DNA from: Callipepla californica brunnescens
Lineage: Eukaryota; Chordata; Aves; Galliformes; Odontophoridae
Assembly: GCA_023055505.1 (NCBI GenBank)
Contig: JALIRH010000006.1
Location: forward strand, 27,067,105 to 27,131,104
DNA: 64,000 nt
Reading direction: 5' to 3'
The position numbers and the translations under genes are program-made. A model generated the notes under the pieces. It searched no databases, was not told the origin of the DNA, and saw only the letters and a list, made by a program, of their open reading frames with translations. The stretch's first letter is position 1. Every line of letters begins with the position of its first letter. Below are positions 60,701 through 64,000 of this stretch, piece after piece.

Positions 60701-62935
60701 AATAACATTTGAAAACCTGAACTCAATTTTCACCTGCGGATCAGGTGTAAATCTGACAATCACCTGACCTGATGTTACTGAATATAATTCAGTTGAAGTT
60801 AGGAATGCCAAATGTGCCTACTCTCTATGTGAATTAGGCCTTTTTTTTTTTTTTTTTTAAATCGAAGTATATTTTCTTCCTTCCTGTGTAAAACATTTTT
60901 TTTTTTTCTCCACTTGAAAGAAGGCACCCTTGAACACTTGTTTACTTTAGAGACAGGGCAAATACAGTCAGCAGCAAATGTGTTCACATTTCACTACAAA
61001 GAACGTATGAACTCTTTGTACCTGACACTTTACACAATGTGCTCTCTGGCTTTAAGAAAACATTATTTCATGTTCTTACTCTAATCAGCCTTGTCTGGCA
61101 GCTCACAGAACAGAGAGGTTCATTGTTATATGCAGCTGTCATTTGTTCCATCTCCTTGCTCTTTCTGACTTCAATATCTCTGTGGTATTTAGTGAAAGTA
61201 ATTTTCAGTTAGAAATCTTCTGCCCTTTCGGTAAGTGCAAGTATAGCACTTCATCAATGGCCAAAGAATTCCAAGCTATCTGGGATGTATCAGGACAGTT
61301 GATAAAACCTCGCAGAGCAACCTATGATAGTACATCCCATCATAAATAAAAAAAAAAAGCAGAAAGGGCCTTTGTCAGTGTTTATCTGTAGCGCTTTTAT
61401 TCTTTGCCCTTGATTTCCTCTTCAGAAAATTGATGCACCCTTAAATTGAAGCAGGAGGCTTGACAGGTGATGGTTAGTGTGATAACTGCTCAGATTTCAT
61501 CAGCCAGTGTTTTTCTGGTGGTGCAATTGTAGGAACTTTCAGCTAGATTACCTGTCATCCACTACATCAGATAAAAGAGGGAGAGTTGAAAGATGCAGTT
61601 TTGCCACTGTACCTTATAGGAAATGAAAAGTGTGGGTGAGGTAACAGTAGCTGAAAAGAAGTACAATTATTTTCTAATCAGGCTATTCCGTCAAGAATGT
61701 CACTGCTGAAATTGGCAATCATTGGACAGAATCCATTGTTAAATTTGCATTGTTAAATTCATAGGGGGAAAATTCTAGAAGAAATAATCAGTCTCACTGT
61801 AGGTAGTAGCTCAAGCACTACTTTTGACTATCCATTTAATTCTTCTGTGTATTGAAAGCAAGGTGCAATCTATAGTTACACTCAGAATAGATTTCCTGAG
61901 TCTGTTTCAGTATTCTGATGTCACTCTACATACTTTTATGCTTAGGTGGTTGTGTTTTTTTTTTTTTTTCTGAACTTCTGATAGCTTACTTTGAAAGTTT
62001 TTGTTTGTTTTTTTCTGTCCATTCAGAAAATGTTTAGAAATACATTCTGCATTAAATCTGAAGTATATATACTTTGGCCCACGCTTCCTTACTTAGAGAA
62101 AAATCAAAGTGGTTTTTGAACGCATTAAACTGTTATATGAGCAAAGACAACCTGACTACAGCTTAACTCACTTGTGCTTTTAAAATTTTGTACTTTTAAG
62201 GTATTATTCAAGATAGTTGAAATCTCTTATCACTGTTCTTTGAAATGATGGCATGAGAGAACTCTAGATAATAATAAAATAGAATCATAACCACTGGTTT
62301 GTTAAACTGTTCCCAATACTGTAGTTGAAGGTCTGTCAGTAATTTTATTTAAAATGTTTATTTTTCTAAGGCTTAGGCAGTTTAGCCATGAAAATTCTCT
62401 TGAGAGTGAGTCTTGGCAGCTGAAGGTTCTGCATTTGCTGTGGCTATTTGTTCCTGTGGTTTTATCAAATATTCTGATCTAGTTAGAATACTTGTCAAAA
62501 TGATATGGTGATTTTAGAAAGTAGAGAAGACTAAATTTACAGGCCAGTAATACTTTGTTTGTGCCTTTGTTAATAATCATTGCATGTCCTAAAGTGACTA
62601 TAGATCTTTTATTTCTTCTTTATGGGTGGATAACCGAAGATACTGAGAAATCTAATGGACTGACAGAAAATGTAGTTGTGAATAAGTGATCTTTTTCCCC
62701 AGGCTTTGCCTTTGCTACTATTTTTACCTTCAAATGGCTTCTGTAAAGTATTGTTGGTCCAATGCAGTGATGTCGATGATTCAGAGCAATGAAAATAATT
62801 AAATGTGAAGGTATTTTTGGCCTATCCAAACTTGAAATCTACACATCTTAATTTTGCATGTGATGAACAAAGAGTCATGGTTTCTATTTATATAAAGATC
62901 AAGGAACATTCTGAGAATTGTGGTCACCTCTGGCT
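57735..62935. other. Gene desert, no gene seen
   Basis: AT-rich non-coding sequence with long homopolymers: T16 at 58068-58083, A18 at 58181-58198, T19 at 58987-59005, T18 at 60841-60858 and T15 at 61955-61969. No recognised gene. Confidence 0.5.
61455..61570. promoter_or_regulatory. Candidate regulatory block with facing TGACAGGT sites
   Basis: TTGACAGGTGATGG (61460-61473) and TTACCTGTCATCC (61548-61560) are inverted copies of a MEIS/TGIF-like TGACAGGT site about 80 bases apart, with GTGATAACTG, GCAATTG and ATCAGATAA (GATA-like) between and after them. Confidence 0.25.
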
Positions 62936-62939
62936 ACTG

Positions 62940-63008
62940 CCCATGGCAGAGATTAGAAATAGATTATTGTTAAGGTCCCTTCCCACCAGTGATTCTATGA
63001 TTCCACTA
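62940..63008 (+). mobile_element. Short CR1 3' tail
   Basis: GGCAGAGATTAGAAATAGAT-TATTGTTAAGGTCCCTTCCC-ACCAGTGATTCTATGATTCC corresponds to the last 60-70 bases of CR1, including the terminal ATTCTATGATTC. Confidence 0.7.
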
Positions 63009-63009
63009 C

Positions 63010-64000
63010 AGAAACATATCGACAGAATCCATTCAAAATATATCCAGTATGAAAGGGATATTCCATATACAAGTGGGCTTTCTTGAGAAGTAATCGCAAT
63101 AACATTTGATCTCAGAGTAGACAGTCAGCTGACCATACTCTTTACCACTAGAACATGATGACAAAAAATACAGGAGATCTCAGAATTTGAGGAAGTTTAA
63201 AGAAGTGGAAAGTCAACAAGAGAGGAACTTCGCAGAGCCAACTCTGTTTAACAAAGAAAAGATTGAGTTGATGACAATCATAAGTTTCTGTATGAAAAAG
63301 ATGACTACTTTAATAATGGGAATTTATAAACCACCTTATAACAACTTCATGGTAGCTGTCATTGAGCTGTGGGGGCTGGTTCTGCCCTGCACCATCTACC
63401 TTGCCCCTCGTCCCATAGTGGAAAAAAGGAAGAAGAAATATCTATTCCCTGCATTCCAGAGCACCATGGTAAACTAAAGCAAGAGTACTTCAAACAAGTT
63501 CTGTCCTGTGGTTCCCTGAGGAGCAAATCCACCAACTTATGCCCACCTGTATGAGGGAAAGAGACAGCCAGCTTGGGGAGAGCCACTCCTCAGAGGTCAC
63601 TGCAGGCAGCTTCCTTGGGCATGGAAGAATGGCTTCAGCCACCACATGATATCCCATAGGACACATAAATGAAAGCCCACCAACAAATCTGGATTGCAGA
63701 AGAAATGCTTATTTTTAATAAATAGCTGGTGATTTTTCCATTAGACCTTGTGGTGAACTTTTTATTGCTGGAAGATAAACATATGATCATTTACTTATTA
63801 CTTTATTTTTAAAAGAAAGGAAAGGGAAAAAGCCATAGATGAAAACAGAACAGGTATATGCTGCAGATTTACTTAGCATGTGGAGTGTAGGAAAACACAG
63901 AAGATAGCTTGATGGGTTTCTGGGGGCTTGTATCCCAGGAAACATCCTTGCTCATGCAGAAGGGGGGTTCCTTCTTTTTTTACACATAGTCTGTAGCTTT
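63010..64000. other. Intergenic, no gene seen
   Basis: Non-coding end of the window. A 96-codon open frame at 63187-63477 has no recognised domain and no splice or codon-bias support; I treat it as chance. Confidence 0.5.

Noticed and set aside
63187..63477. 96-codon open frame near the window end
   Set aside because: No domain, repeat similarity, codon bias or splice context that I recognise.
1..64000. CRISPR arrays, operons, prophage or other bacterial systems
   Set aside because: No spaced direct repeats or dense coding; the sequence is vertebrate nuclear DNA with introns, CpG islands and LINEs.

Overview
The window looks like bird nuclear DNA, most probably from a galliform such as chicken. 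The evidence is several CR1 LINE fragments with the avian ATTCTRTG-type 3' end, a mariner-family remnant resembling the chicken Galluhop family, few and old repeats overall, and a single vertebrate developmental gene in a large gene-poor region. Species and chromosome cannot be fixed from the sequence alone.

The one gene I can support is SP8, a Sp/KLF-family transcription factor, on the minus strand. A short coding exon (8688-8708, MATSLLG) ends at a consensus splice donor. An intron of about 0.9 kb follows, then a large exon (7784-6306) that carries the SP box, alanine and glycine runs, the Buttonhead box and three C2H2 zinc fingers. The joined product is 499 residues; an internal start at 7751 gives the 481-residue short isoform. 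The 3' UTR extends leftwards to one of three AATAAA signals between about 5.12 and 4.86 kb.

Layout: 1-4.85 kb is non-coding sequence 3' of SP8 with a small isolated CpG-rich block near 2.0-2.4 kb. 4.86-9.4 kb is SP8 with its CpG-island promoter. 9.5-18.5 kb is unusually CpG-rich upstream sequence that alternates with AT-rich blocks dense in homeodomain-type TAATTA/CAATTA motifs, and it ends in a strong orphan CpG island at 17.7-18.25 kb. 18.5-64 kb is an AT-rich gene desert with CR1 fragments (21.5, 28.7, 35.4, 41.7, 56.3 and 62.9 kb), one mariner remnant (49.6 kb), one ancient MIR-like SINE (23.9 kb) and simple repeats. Several stretches look like distal regulatory elements, but this rests on motif content only.

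The most unusual object is a 251-bp element at 55977-56227. It begins TGT and ends ACA, is flanked by a perfect 5-bp direct repeat CTGTC, has 69-bp terminal inverted repeats with a single mismatch, and carries a tRNA-Glu(TTC)-derived segment with an intact T arm and Pol III B box in its centre. I do not recognise it as a named family.
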